A stretch of DNA of 64,000 bases, taken from NCBI GenBank assembly GCA_036250195.1, contig JAVHZZ010000003.1, forward strand, positions 22,535,573 to 22,599,572. Reading direction: 5' to 3'. The notes beneath the pieces were generated by a model. That model had not been told where the DNA came from, made no database searches, and saw only the letters and a program-made list of their open reading frames with translations. Source of the DNA: Mixophyes australis. Taxonomy: Eukaryota; Chordata; Amphibia; Anura; Limnodynastidae. Below are positions 32,001 to 46,700 of this stretch, in pieces. Each line of letters begins with the position of its first letter. The stretch's first letter is position 1. The position numbers were made by a program, and so were the translations under genes.

Positions 32001-35000
32001 GAGTGGAACAGTGTGATGAAGGAAAGGAACAGTGTGATGAAGGAGAGGAGCCGTGTGATAAAGGAGAGGAACAGTGTGATGAAGGAGAGGAGCCGTGTGA
32101 TAAAGGAGAGGAACAGTGTGATGAAGGAGAGGAGCAGTGAGATGAAAGTGAGGAACAGTGTGATGAAGGAGATTAACAGTGTGATGAAGGAGAGGAACAG
32201 TGTGATGAAGGAGAGGAACAGTGTGATGAAGGAGAGGAGCAGTGTGATGAAGGAGAGGAACAGTGTGATGAAGGAGAGGAGCAGTGTGATGAAGGAGAGG
32301 AACAGTGTGATGAAGGAGAGGAACAGTGTGATGATGTAGGGGATCGGTGTGATGAAGGAATGAAGGAGAGGAGCAGTGTGATGAAGGAGTGGAACAGTGT
32401 GATGAAGGAGAGGAAGAGTGTGATGAAGAAGAGGAGCCGTGTGATGAAGGAGAGGAGCAGTGTGATGAAGGAGAGGAACAGTGTGATGAAGGAGAGGAAC
32501 AGTGTAATGATGTAGGGGATCGGTGTGATGAAGGAATGAAGGAGAGGAACAGTGTGATGAAGGAGGGGAACAGTGTGATGAAGGAGGGGAACAGTGTGAT
32601 GAAGGAGAGGAACAGTGTGATGAAGGAGAGGAACAGTGTGATGAAGGAGAGGAACAGTGTGATGAAGGAGAGGAACAGTGTGATGAAGGTGAGGAACAGT
32701 GTGATGATGTAGGGGATCGGTGTGATGAAGGAATGAAGGAGAGGAGCAGTGTGATGAAGGAGTGGAACAGTGTGATGAAGGAGAGGAAGAGTGTGATGAA
32801 GAAGAGGAGCCGTGTGATGAAGGAGAGGAGCAGTGTGATGAAGGAGAGGAACAGTGTGATGAAGGAGAGGAACAGTGTAATGATGTAGGGGATCGGTGTG
32901 ATGAAGGAATGAAGGAGAGGAACAGTGTGATGAAGGAGAGGAAGAGTGTGATGAAGGAGAGGAGCCGTGTGATGAAGGAGAGGAGCAGTGTGATGAAGGA
33001 GAGGAACAGTGTGATGAAGGAGAGGAACAGTGTAATGATGTAGGGGATCGGTGTGATGAAAAAATGAAGGAGAGGAGCAGTGTGATGAAGGAGGGGAACA
33101 GTGTGATGAAGGAGGGGAACAGTGTGATGAAGGAGAGGAACAGTGTGATAAAGGAGAGGAACAGTGTGATGAAGGAGAGAAACAGTGTGATGAAGGAGAG
33201 GAACAGTGTGATGAAGGTGAGGAACAGTGTGATGATGTAGGGGATCGGTGTGATGAAGGAATGAAGGAGAGGAGCAGTGTGATGAAGGAGAGGAGCAGTG
33301 TGATGAAGGAGGGGAACAGTGTGATGAAGGAGAGGAGCAGTGTGATGAAGGAGAGGAACAGTGTGATGAAGGAGAGGAACAGTGTGATGAAGGAGAGGAG
33401 CCGTGTGATGAAGGAGAGGAACAGTGTGATGAAGGAGAGGAGCAGTGTGATGAAAGAGAGGAACAGTGTGATGAAGGAGATTAACAGTGTGATGAAGGAG
33501 AGGAACAGTGTGATGAAGGAGAGGAACAGTGTGATGAAGGAGAGGAGCAGTGTGATGAAGGAGAGGAACAGTGTGATGAAGGAGAGGAGCAGTGTGATGA
33601 AGGAGAGGAACAGTGTGATGAAGGAGAGGAACAGTGTGATGATGTAGGGGATCGGTGTGATGAAGGAATGAAGGAGAGGAGCAGTGTGATGAAGGAGTGG
33701 AACAGTGTGATGAAGGAAAGGAACAGTGTGATGAAGGAGAGGAGCCGTGTGATGAAGGAGAGGAGCCGTGTGATGAAGGAGAGGAACAGTGTGATGAAGG
33801 AGAGGAGCAGTGTGATGAAAGAGTGGAACAGTGTGATGAAGGAGAGGAACAGTGTGATGAAGGTGAGGAACAGTGTTATGATGTAGGGGATCGGTGTGAT
33901 GAAGGAATGAAGGAGAGGAGCAGTGTGATGAAGGAGTGGAACAGTGTGATGAAGGAGAGGAACAGTGTGATGAAGGAGAGGAGCCGTGTGATGAAGGAGA
34001 GGAACAGTGTGATGAAGGAGAGGAGCAGTGTGATGAAAGAGTGGAACAGTGTGATGAAGGATGGGACCAGTGTGATGAAGGAGAGGACCAGTGTGATGAA
34101 GGAGAGGAACAGTGTGATGAAGGAGAGGAACAGTGTGATGAAGGAGAGGAACAGTGTGATGAAGGAGAGGAACAGTGTCATGAAGGAGAGGAACAGTGTG
34201 ATGAAGGAGAGGAGCCATGTGATGAAGGAGAGGAACAGTGTGATGGAGGAGAGGAGCAGTGTGATGATAGAGAGGAACAGTGTGATGAAGGAGATTAACA
34301 GTGTGATGAAGGAGAGGAACAGTGTGATGAAGGAGAGGAACAGTGTGATGAAGGAGAGGAGCAGTGTGATGAAGGAGAGGAACAGTGTGATGAAGGAGAG
34401 GAGCAGTGTGATGAAGGAGAGGAACAGTGTGATGATGTAGGGGATCGGTGTGATGAAGGAATGAAGGAGAGGAGCAGTGTGATGAAGGAGTGGAACAGTG
34501 TGATGAAGGAGAGGAACAGTGTGATGAATGAGAGGAGCCGTGTGATGAAGGAGAGGAACAGTGTGATGAAGGAGAGGAGCAGTGTGATCAAAGAGTGGAA
34601 CAGTGTGATGAAGGAGAGGAACAGTGTGATGAAGGAGATTAACAGTGTGATGAAGGAGAGGAACAGTGTGATGAAGGAGAGGAACAGTGTGATGAAGGAG
34701 AGGAGCAGTGTGATGAAGGAGAGGAACAGTGTGATGAAGGAGAGGAGCAGTGTGATGAAGGAGAGGAACAGTGTGATGAAGGAGAGGAACAGTGTGATGA
34801 TGTAGGGGATCGGTGTGATGAAGGAATGAAGGAGAGGAGCAGTGTGATGAAGGAGGGGAACAGTGTGATGAAGGAGGGGAACAGTGTGATGAAGGAGAGG
34901 AACAGTGTGATGAAGGAGAGGAACAGTGTGATGAAGGAGAGAAACAGTGTGATGAAGGTGAGGAACAGTGTGATGATGTAGGGGATCGGTGTGATGAAGG

Positions 35001-38000
35001 AATGAAGGAGAGGAGCAGTGTGATGAAGGAGAGGAACAGTGTGATGAAGGAGGGGAACAGTGTGATGAAGGAGAGGACCAGTGTGATGAAGGAGAGGAAC
35101 AGTGTGATGAAGGAGAGGAACAGTGTGATGAAGGAGAGGAACAGTGTGATGAAGGTGAGGAACAGTGTGATGAAGGTGAGGAACAGTGTGATGATGTAGG
35201 GGATCGGTGTGATGAAGGAATGAAGGAGAGGAGCAGTGTGATGAAGGAGAGGAACAGTGTGATGAAGGAGAGGACCAGTGTGATGAAGGAGAGGAACAGT
35301 GTGATGAAGGAGAGGAACAGTGTGATGAAGGAGAGGAACAGTGTGATGAAGGAGAGGAGCAGTGTGATGAAAGAGAGGAACAGTGTGATGAAGGAGATTA
35401 ACAGTGTGATGAAGGAGAGGAGCAGTGTGATGAAGGAGAGGAACAGTGTGATGAAGGAGAGGAGCAGTGTGATGAAGGAGAGGAACAGTGTGATGAAGGA
35501 GAGGAACAGTGTGATGAAGGAGAGGAACAGTGTGATGAAGGAGAGGAACAGTGTGATGAAGGAGAGGAACAGTGTGATGAAGGTGAGGAACAGTGTGATG
35601 ATGTAGGGGATCGGTGTGATGAAGGAATGAAGGAGAGGAGCAGTGTGATGAAGGAGAGGAACAGTGTGATGAAGGAGGGGAACAGTGTGATGAAGGAGAG
35701 GACCAGTGTGATGAAGGAGAGGAACAGTGTGATGAAGGAGAGGAACAGTGTGATGAAGGTGAGGAACAGTGTGATGATGTAGGGGATCGGTGTGATGAAG
35801 GAATGAAGGAGAGGAGCAGTGTGATGAAGGAGAGGAGCAGTGTGATGAAGGAGGGGAACAGTGTGATGAAGGAGAGGAGCAGTGTGATGAAGGAGAGGAA
35901 CAGTGTGATGAAGGAGAGGAACAGTGTGATGAAGGAGAGGAACAGTGTGATGAAGGAGAGGAGCCGTGTGATGAAGGAGAGGAACAGTGTGATGAAGGAG
36001 AGGAGCAGTGTGATGAAAGAGAGGAACAGTGTGATGAAGGAGAGGAACAGTGTGATGAAGGAGAGGAGCAGTGTGATGAAAGAGAGGAACAGTGTGATGA
36101 AGGAGATTAACAGTGTGATGAAGGAGAGGAACAGTGTGATGAAGGAGAGGAACAGTGTGATGAAGGAGAGGAACAGTGTGATGAAGGAGAGGAACAGTGT
36201 GATGAAGGAGAGGAACAGTGTGATGAAGGAGAGGAACAGTGTGATGAAGGAGAGGAACAGTGTGATGAAGGAGAGGAGCAGTGTGATGAAAGAGAGGAAC
36301 AGTGTGATGAAGGAGATTAACAGTGTGATGAAGGAGAGGAACAGTGTGATGAAGGAGAGGAACAGTGTGATGAAGGAGAGGAGCAGTGTGATGAAGGAGA
36401 GGAACAGTGTGATGAAGGAGAGGAGCAGTGTGATGAAGGAGAGGAGCAGTGTGATAAAGGAGAGGAACAGTGTGATGAAGGAGAGGAACAGTGTGATGAT
36501 GTAGGGGATCGGTGTGATGAAGGAATGAAGGAGAGGAGCAGTGTGATGAAGGAGGGGAACAGTGTGATGAAGGAGGGGAACAGTGTGATGAAGGAGAGGA
36601 ACAGTGTGATGAAGGAGAGGAACAGTGTGATGAAGGAGAGGAACAGTGTGATGAAGGAGAGGAACAGTGTGATGAAGGTGAGGAACAGTGTGATGATGTA
36701 GGGGATCGGTGTGATGAAGGAATGAAGGAGAGGAGCAGTGTGATGAAGGAGAGGAGCAGTGTGATGAAGGAGGGGAACAGTGTGATGAAGGAGAGGAGCA
36801 GTGTGATGAAGGAGAGGAACAGTGTGATGAAGGAGAGGAACAGTGTGATGAAGGAGAGGAGACGTGTGATGAAGGAGAGGAACAGTGTGATGAAGGAGAG
36901 GAGCAGTGTGATGAAAGAGAGGAACAGTGTGATGAAGGAGATTAACAGTGTGATGAAGGAGAGGAACAGTGTGATGAAGGAGAGGAACAGTGTGATGAAG
37001 GAGAGGAACAGTGTGATGAAGGAGAGGAGCAGTGTGATGAAAGAGAGGAACAGTGTGATGAAGGAGATTAACAGTGTGATGAAGGAGAGGAACAGTGTGA
37101 TGAAGGAGAGGAACAGTGTGATGAAGGAGAGGAGCAGTGTGATGAAGGAGAGGAACAGTGTGATGAAGGAGAGGAGCAGTGTGATGAAGGAGAGGAACAG
37201 TGTGATGAAGGAGAGGAACAGTGTGATGATGTAGGGGATCGGTGTGATGAAGGAATGAAGGAGAGGAGCAGTGTGATGAAGGAGTGGAACAGTGTGATGA
37301 AGGAGAGGAAGAGTGTGATGAAGGAGAGGAGCCGTGTGATGAAGGAGAGGAGCAGTGTGATGAAGGAGTGGAACAGTGTGATGAAGGAGAGGAACAGTGT
37401 AATGATGTAGGGGATCGGTGTGATTAAGGAATGAAGGAGAGGAGCAGTGTGATGAAGGAGGGGAACAGTGTGATGAAGGAGAGGAACAGTGTGATGATGT
37501 AGGGGATCGGTGTGATGAAGGAATGAAGGAGAGGAGCAGTGTGATGAAGGAGTGGAACAGTGTGATGAAGGAAAGGAACAGTGTGATGAAGGAGAGGAGC
37601 CGTGTGATAAAGGAGAGGAACAGTGTGATGAAGGAGAGGAGCCGTGTGATAAAGGAGAGGAACAGTGTGATGAAGGAGAGGAGCAGTGAGATGAAAGTGA
37701 GGAACAGTGTGATGAAGGAGATTAACAGTGTGATGAAGGAGAGGAACAGTGTGATGAAGGAGAGGAACAGTGTGATGAAGGAGAGGAGCAGTGTGATGAA
37801 GGAGAGGAACAGTGTGATGAAGGAGAGGAGCAGTGTGATGAAGGAGAGGAACAGTGTGATGAAGGAGAGGAACAGTGTGATGATGTAGGGGATCGGTGTG
37901 ATGAAGGAATGAAGGAGAGGAGCAGTGTGATGAAGGAGTGGAACAGTGTGATGAAGGAGAGGAAGAGTGTGATGAAGGAGAGGAGCCGTGTGATGAAGGA

Positions 38001-41000
38001 GAGGAGCAGTGTGATGAAGGAGAGGAACAGTGTGATGAAGGAGAGGAACAGTGTAATGATGTAGGGGATCGGTGTGATGAAGGAATGAAGGAGAGGAACA
38101 GTGTGATGAAGGAGGGGAACAGTGTGATGAAGGAGGGGAACAGTGTGATGAAGGAGAGGAACAGTGTGATGAAGGAGAGGAACAGTGTGATGAAGGAGAG
38201 GAACAGTGTGATGAAGGAGAGGAACAGTGTGATGAAGGTGAGGAACAGTGTGATGATGTAGGGGATCGGTGTGATGAAGGAATGAAGGAGAGGAGCAGTG
38301 TGATGAAGGAGAGGAACAGTGTGATGAAGGGGGGGAACAGTGTGATGAAGGAGAGGACCAGTGTGATGAAGGAGAGGACCAGTGTGATGAAGGAGAGGAA
38401 CAGTGTGATGAAGGAGAGGAACAGTGTGATGAAGGAGAGGAACAGTGTGATGAAGGAGAGGAACAGTGTGATGAAGGTGAGGAACAGTGTGATGAAGGAG
38501 AGGAAGAGTGTGATGAAGGAGAGGAGCCGTGTGATGAAGGAGAGGAGCAGTGTGATGAAGGAGAGGAACAGTGTGATGAAGGAGAGGAACAGTGTAATGA
38601 TGTAGGGGATCGGTGTGATGAAGGAATGAAGGAGAGGAGCAGTGTGATGAAGGAGGGGAACAGTGTGATGAAGGAGGGGAACAGTGTGATGAAGGAGAGG
38701 AACAGTGTGATAAAGGAGAGGAACAGTGTGATGAAGGAGAGAAACAGTGTGATGAAGGAGAGGAACAGTGTGATGAAGGTGAGGAACAGTGTGATGATGT
38801 AGGGGATCGGTGTGATGAAGGAATGAAGGAGAGGAGCAGTGTGATGAAGGAGAGGAACAGTGTGATGAAGGAGGGGAACAGTGTGATGAAGGAGAGGACC
38901 AGTGTGATGAAGGAGAGGAACAGTGTGATGAAGGAGAGGAACAGTGTGATGAAGGAGAGGAACAGTGTGATGAAGGTGAGGAACAGTGTGATGATGTAGG
39001 GGATCGGTGTGATGAAGGAATGAAGGAGAGGAGCAGTGTGATGAAGGAGAGGAGCAGTGTGATGAAGGAGGGGAACAGTGTGATGAAGGAGAGGAGCAGT
39101 GTGATGAAGGAGAGGAACAGTGTGATGAAGGAGAGGAACAGTGTGATGAAGGAGAGGAGCCGTGTGATGAAGGAGAGGAACAGTGTGATGAAGGAGAGGA
39201 GCAGTGTGATGAAAGAGAGGAACAGTGTGATGAAGGAGATTAACAGTGTGATGAAGGAGAGGAACAGTGTGATGAAGGAGAGGAACAGTGTGATGAAGGA
39301 GAGGAGCAGTGTGATGAAGGAGAGGAACAGTGTGATGAAGGAGAGGAGCAGTGTGATGAAGGAGAGGAACAGTGTGATGAAGGAGAGGAACAGTGTGATG
39401 ATGTAGGGGATCGGTGTGATGAAGGAATGAAGGAGAGGAGCAGTGTGATGAAGGAGTGGAACAGTGTGATGAAGGAAAGGAACAGTGTGATGAAGGAGAG
39501 GAGCCGTGTGATGAAGGAGAGGAGCCGTGTGATGAAGGAGAGGAACAGTGTGATGAAGGAGAGGAGCAGTGTGATGAAAGAGTGGAACAGTGTGATGAAG
39601 GAGAGGAACAGTGTGATGAAGGTGAGGAACAGTGTTATGATGTAGGGGATCGGTGTGATGAAGGAATGAAGGAGAGGAGCAGTGTGATGAAGGAGTGGAA
39701 CAGTGTGATGAAGGAGAGGAACAGTGTGATGAAGGAGAGGAACAGTGTGATGAAGGTGAGGAACAGTGTGATGATGTAGGGGATCGGTGTGATGAAGGAA
39801 TGAAGGAGAGGAGCAGTGTGATGAAGGAGAGGAGCAGTGTGATGAAGGAGGGGAACAGTGTGATGAAGGAGAGGAGCAGTGTGATGAAGGAGAGGAACAG
39901 TGTGATGAAGGAGAGGAACAGTGTGATGAAGGAGAGGAGCCGTGTGATGAAGGAGAGGAACAGTGTGATGAAGGAGAGGAGCAGTGTGATGAAAGAGAGG
40001 AACAGTGTGATGAAGGAGATTAACAGTGTGATGAAGGAGAGGAACAGTGTGATGAAGGAGAGGAACAGTGTGATGAAGGAGAGGAACAGTGTGATGAAGG
40101 AGAGGAGCAGTGTGATGAAAGAGAGGAACAGTGTGATGAAGGAGATTAACAGTGTGATGAAGGAGAGGAACAGTGTGATGAAGGAGAGGAACAGTGTGAT
40201 GAAGGAGAGGAGCAGTGTGATGAAGGAGAGGAACAGTGTGATGAAGGAGAGGAGCAGTGTGATGAAGGAGAGGAACAGTGTGATGAAGGAGAGGAACAGT
40301 GTGATGATGTAGGGGATCGGTGTGATGAAGGAATGAAGGAGAGGAGCAGTGTGATGAAGGAGTGGAACAGTGTGATGAAGGAGAGGAAGAGTGTGATGAA
40401 GGAGAGGAGCCGTGTGATGAAGGAGAGGAGCAGTGTGATGAAGGAGTGGAACAGTGTGATGAAGGAGAGGAACAGTGTAATGATGTAGGGGATCGGTGTG
40501 ATGAAGGAATGAAGGAGAGGAGCAGTGTGATGAAGGAGGGGAACAGTGTGATGAAGGAGAGGAACAGTGTGATGATGTAGGGGATCGGTGTGATGAAGGA
40601 ATGAAGGAGAGGAGCAGTGTGATGAAGGAGTGGAACAGTGTGATGAAGGAAAGGAACAGTGTGATGAAGGAGAGGAGCCGTGTGATAAAGGAGAGGAACA
40701 GTGTGATGAAGGAGAGGAGCCGTGTGATAAAGGAGAGGAACAGTGTGATGAAGGAGAGGAGCAGTGTGATGAAAGTGAGGAACAGTGTGATGAAGGAGAT
40801 TAACAGTGTGATGAAGGAGAGGAACAGTGTGATGAAGGAGAGGAACAGTGTGATGAAGGAGAGGAGCAGTGTGATGAAGGAGAGGAACAGTGTGATGAAG
40901 GAGAGGAGCAGTGTGATGAAGGAGAGGAACAGTGTGATGAAGGAGAGGAACAGTGTGATGATGTAGGGGATCGGTGTGATGAAGGAATGAAGGAGAGGAG

Positions 41001-43794
41001 CAGTGTGATGAAGGAGTGGAACAGTGTGATGAAGGAGAGGAAGAGTGTGATGAAGGAGAGGAGCCGTGTGATGAAGGAGAGGAGCAGTGTGATGAAGGAG
41101 AGGAACAGTGTGATGAAGGAGAGGAACAGTGTAATGATGTAGGGGATCGGTGTGATGAAGGAATGAAGGAGAGGAACAGTGTGATGAAGGAGGGGAACAG
41201 TGTGATGAAGGAGGGGAACAGTGTGATGAAGGAGAGGAACAGTGTGATGAAGGAGAGGAACAGTGTGATGAAGGAGAGGAACAGTGTGATGAAGGAGAGG
41301 AACAGTGTGATGAAGGTGAGGAACAGTGTGATGATGTAGGGGATCGGTGTGATGAAGGAATGAAGGAGAGGAGCAGTGTGATGAAGGAGAGGAACAGTGT
41401 GATGAAGGGGGGGAACAATGTGATGAAGGAGAGGACCAGTGTGATGAAGGAGAGGACCAGTGTGATGAAGGAGAGGAACAGTGTGATGAAGGAGAGGAAC
41501 AGTGTGATGAAGGAGAGGAACAGTGTGATGAAGGAGAGGAACAGTGTGATGAAGGTGAGGAACAGTGTGATGATGTAGGGGATCGGTGTGATGAAGGAAT
41601 GAAGGAGAGGAGCAGTGTGATGAAGGAGAGGAGCAGTGTGATGAAGGAGGGGAACAGTGTGATGAAGGAGAGGAGCAGTGTGATGAAGGAGAGGAACAGT
41701 GTGATGAAGGAGAGGAACAGTGTGATGAAGGAGGGGAACAGTGTGATGAAGGAGAGGAGCCGTGTGATGAAGGAGAGGAACAGTGTGATGAAGGAGAGGA
41801 GCAGTGTGATGAAAGAGAGGAACAGTGTGATGAAGGAGATTAACAGTGTGATGAAGGAGAGGAACAGTGTGATGAAGGAGAGGAACAGTGTGATGAAGGA
41901 GAGGAGCAGTGTGATGAAGGAGAGGAACAGTGTGATGAAGGAGAGGAGCAGTGTGATGAAGGAGAGGAACAGTGTGATGAAGGAGAGGAACAGTGTGATG
42001 ATGTAGGGGATCGGTGTGATGAAGGAATGAAGGAGAGGAGCAGTGTGATGAAGGAGTGGAACAGTGTGATGAAGGAAAGGAACAGTGTGATGAAGGAGAG
42101 GAGCCGTGTGATGAAGGAGAGGAACAGTGTGATGAAGGAGAGGAGCAGTGTGATGAAAGAGTGGAACAGTGTGATGAAGGAGAGGAACAGTGTGATGAAG
42201 GTGAGGAACAGTGTTATGATGTAGGGGATCGGTGTGATGAAGGAATGAAGGAGAGGAGCAGTGTGATGAAGGAGTGGAACAGTGTGATGAAGGAGAGGAA
42301 CAGTGTGATGAAGGAGAGGAGCCGTATGATGAAGGAGAGGAACAGTGTGATGAAGGAGAGGAGCAGTGTGATGAAAGAGTGGAACAATGTGATGAAGGAG
42401 GGGAACAGTGTGATGAAGGAGAGGAACAGTGTGATGAAGGAGAGGAACAGTGTGATGAAGGAGAGGAACAGTGTGATGAAGGAGAGGAACAGTGTGATGA
42501 AGGAGAGGAACAGTGTGATGAAGGAGAGGAGCCATGTGATGAAGGAGAGGAACAGTGTGATGGAGGAGAGGAGCAGTGTGATGAAAGAGAGGAACAGTGT
42601 GATGAAGGAGATTAACAGTGTGATGAAGGAGAGGAACAGTGTGATGAAGGAGAGGAGCAATGTGATGAAGGAGAGGAGCAGTGTGATGAAGGAGAGGAAC
42701 AGTGTGATGAAGGAGAGGAGCAGTGTGATGAAGGAGAGGAACAGTGTGATGAAGGAGAGGAACAGTGTGATGATGTAGGGGATCGGTGTGATGAAGGAAT
42801 GAAGGAGAGGAGCAGTGTGATGAAGGAGTGGAACAGTGTGATGAAGGAGAGGAACAGTGTGATGAAGGAGAGGAGCCGTGTGATGAAGGAGAGGAACAGT
42901 GTGATGAAGGAGAGGAGCAGTGTGATCAAAGAGTGGAACAGTGTGATGAAGGAGAGGAACAGTGTGATGAAGGAGATTAACAGTGTGATGAAGGAGAGGA
43001 ACAGTGTGATGAAGGAGAGGAACAGTGTGATGAAGGAGAGGAGCAGTGTGATGAAGGAGAGGAACAGTGTGATGAAGGAGAGGAGCAGTGTGATGAAGGA
43101 GAGGAACAGTGTGATGAAGGAGAGGAACAGTGTGATGATGTAGGGGATCGGTGTGATGAAGGAATGAAGGAGAGGAGCAGTGTGATGAAGGAGGGGAACA
43201 GTGTGATGAAGGAGGGGAACAGTGTGATGAAGGAGAGGAACAGTGTGATGAAGGAGAGGAACAGTGTGATGAAGGAGAGGAACAGTGTGATGAAGGTGAG
43301 GAACAGTGTGATGATGTAGGGGATCGGTGTGATGAAGGAATGAAGGAGAGGAGCAGTGTGATGAAGGAGAGGAACAGTGTGATGAAGGAGGGGAACAGTG
43401 TGATGAAGGAGAGGACCAGTGTGATGAAGGAGAGGAACAGTGTGATGAAGGAGAGGAACAGTGTGATGAAGGAGAGGAACAGTGTGATGAAGGTGAGGAA
43501 CAGTGTGATGAAGGTGAGGAACAGTGTGATGATGTAGGGGATCGGTGTGATGAAGGAATGAAGGAGAGGAGCAGTGTGATGAAGGAGAGGAACAGTGTGA
43601 TGAAGGAGAGGAACAGTGTGATGAAGGTGAGGAACAGTGTGATGAAGGAGAGGAACAGTGTGATGAAGGAGAGGAACAGTGTGATGAAGGAGAGGAGCCG
43701 TGTGATGAAGGAGAGGAGCCGTGTGATGAAGGAGAGGAGCCGTGTGATGAAGGAGAGGAGCCGTGTGATGAAGGAGAGGAACAGTGTGATGAAG

Positions 43795-46700
43795 GAGAGG
43801 AGCAGTGTGATGAAAGAGAGGAACAGTGTGATGAAGGAGATTAACAGTGTGATGAAGGAGAGGAACAGTGTGATGAAGGAGAGGAGCAGTGTGATGAAGG
43901 AGAGGAGCAGTGTGATGAAGGAGAGGAACAGTGTGATGATGTAGGGGATCGGTGTGATGAAGGATTGAAGGAGAGGAGCAGTGTGATGAAGGAGTGGAAC
44001 AGTGTGATGAAGGAGAGGAACAGTGTGATGAAGGAGAGGAGCCGTGTGATGAAGGAGAGGAGCCGTGTGATGAAGGAGAGGAACAGTGTGATGAAGGAGA
44101 GGAGCAGTGTGATGAAAGAGTGGAACAGTGTGATGAAGGAGAGGAACAGTGTGATGAAGGAGAGGAACAGTGTGATGAAGGAGAGGAACAGTGTGATGAA
44201 GGAGAGGAGCAGTGTGATGAAGGAGAGGAACAGTGTGATGAAGGAGAGGAACAGTGTGATGAAGGAGAGGAACAGTGTGATGATGTAGGGGATCGGTGTG
44301 ATGAAGGAATGAAGGAGAGGAGCAGTGTGATGAAGGAGGGGAACAGTGTGATGAAGGAGGGGAACAGTGTGATGAAGGAGAGGAACAGTGTGATGAAGGA
44401 GAGGAGCAGTGTGATGAAGGAGAGGAGCAGTGTGATGAAGGAGAGGAGCAGTGTGATGAAGGAGAGGAACAGTGTGATGAAGGAGAGGAGCAGTGTGATG
44501 AAGGAGAGGAACAGTGTGATGAAGGAGAGGAACAGTGTGATGATGTAGGGGATCGGTGTGATGAAGGAATGAAGGAGAGGAGCAGTGTGATGAAGGAGGG
44601 GAACAGTGTGATGAAGGAGGGGAACAGTGTGATGAAGGAGGGGAACAGTGTGATGAAGGAGAGGAACAGTGTGATGAAGGAGAGGAGCAGTGTGATGAAG
44701 GAGAGGAACAGTGTGATGAAGGAGGGGAACAGTGTGATGAAGGAGAGGAGCAGTGTGATGAAGCAGAGGAGCAGTGTGATGAAGGAGAGGAACAGTGTGA
44801 TGAAGGAGAGGAGCAGTGTGATGAAGGAGAGGAACAGTGTGATGAAGGAGAGGAACAGTGTGATGATGTAGGGGATCGGTGTGATGAAGGAATGAAGGAG
44901 AGGAGCAGTGTGATGAAGGAGGGGAACAGTGTGATGAAGGAGGGGAACAGTGTGATGAAGGAGAGGAACAGTGTGATGAAGGAGAGGAACAGTGTGATGA
45001 AGGAGAGGAGCAGTGTGATGAAGGAGAGGAGCAGTGTGATGAAGGAGAGGAACAGTGTGATGAAGGAGGGGAACAGTGTGATGAAGGAGGGGAACAGTGT
45101 GATGAAGGAGAGGAACAGTGTGATGAAGGAGAGGAACAGTGTGATGAAGGAGAGGACCAGTGTGACGAAGGAGAGGAACAGTGTGACGAAGGAGAGGAAC
45201 AGTGTGATGAAGGAGAGGAACAGTGTGATGAAGTAGAGGAACAGTGTGATGAAGGAGAGGAGCCGTGTGATGAAGGAGAGGAACAGTGTGATGAAGGAGA
45301 GGAACAGTGTGATGAAGAAGGGGAACAGTGTGATGAAGGAGAGGACCAGTGTGATGAAGGAGAGGACCAGTGTGATGAAGGAGAGGAACAGTGTGATGAA
45401 GGAGAGGAGCCATGTGATGAAGGAGAGGAACAGTGTGATAAAGGAGAGGAGCAGTGTGTTGAAGGAGAGGAGCAGTGTGATGAAGGAGGGGAACAGTGTG
45501 ATGAAGGAGGGGAACAGTGTGATGAAGGAGGGGAACAGTGTGATGAAGGAGAGGAGCAGTGTGATGAAGGAGAGGAACAGTGTGATGAAGGAGAGGAACA
45601 GTGTGATGAAGGAGAGGAACAGTGTGATGAAGGAGAGTAGCAGTGTGATGAAGGAGAGTAGCAGTGTGATGAAGGAGAGGAGCAGTGTGATGAAGGAGGG
45701 GAGCAGTGTGATGAAGGAGAGGAGCAGTGTGATGAAGGAGGGGAACAGTGTGATGAAGGAGGGGAACAGTGTGATGAAGGAGAGGAACAGTGTGATGAAG
45801 GAGAGGAACAGTGTGATGAAGGAGGGGAACAGTGTGATGAAGGAGGGGAACAGTGTGATGAAGGAGAGGAACAGTGTGATGAAGGAGAGGAACAGTGTGA
45901 TGAAGGAGAGGAGCAGTGTGACGAAGGAGAGGAACAGTGTGACGAAGGAGAGGAGCCGTGTGACGAAGGAGAGGAACAGTGTGACGAAGGAGAGGAACAG
46001 TGTGACGAAGGAGAGGAACAGTGTGATGAAGAAGGGGAACAGTGTGATGAAGGAGAGGACCAGTGTGATGAAGGAGAGGAACAGTGTGATGAAGGAGAGG
46101 AACAGTGTGATGAAGGAGAGGAGCCATGTGATGAAGGAGAGGAACAGTGTGATGAAGGAGAGGAGCAGTGTGATGAAGGAGAGGAGCAGTGTGATGAAGG
46201 AGGGGAACAGTGTGATGAAGGAGGGGAACAGTGTGATGAAGGAGGGGAACAGTGTGATGAAGGAGAGGAGCAGTGTGATGAAGGAGAGGAACAGTGTGAT
46301 GAAGGAGAGGAACAGTGTGATGAAGGAGAGGAACAGTGTGATGAAGGAGAGTAGCAGTGTGATGAAAGAGAGGAACAGTGTGATGAAGGAGAGGAACAGT
46401 GTGATGAAGGAGAGGAGCAGTGTGATGAAGGAGAGGAGCAGTGTGATGAAGGAGGGGAGCAGTGTGATGAAGGAGAGGAGCAGTGTGATGAAGGAGGGGA
46501 GCAGTGTGATGAAAGAGAGGAACAGTGTGATGAAGGAGAGGAGCAGTGTGATGAAGGAGAGGAGCATTGTGATAAAAGAGGAACGGTGTGATGAAGGAGG
46601 GGAGCATTGTGATAAAAGAGAGGAACGGTGTGATGAAGTAGGGGAGCAGTGTGATGAAAGAGAGGAACAGTGTGATGAAGGAGAGGAGCAGTTTGATGAA

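Noticed and set aside
35398..41418. Minus-strand frame of 2,006 codons (and similar ones at 42,612-48,488, 16,390-19,362 and 58,989-60,602) as giant repeat proteins
   Set aside because: They are pure satellite translation. Five of six frames of the unit are open, the frame cycles at each marker, and ends are set by single repeat variants rather than by gene structure.
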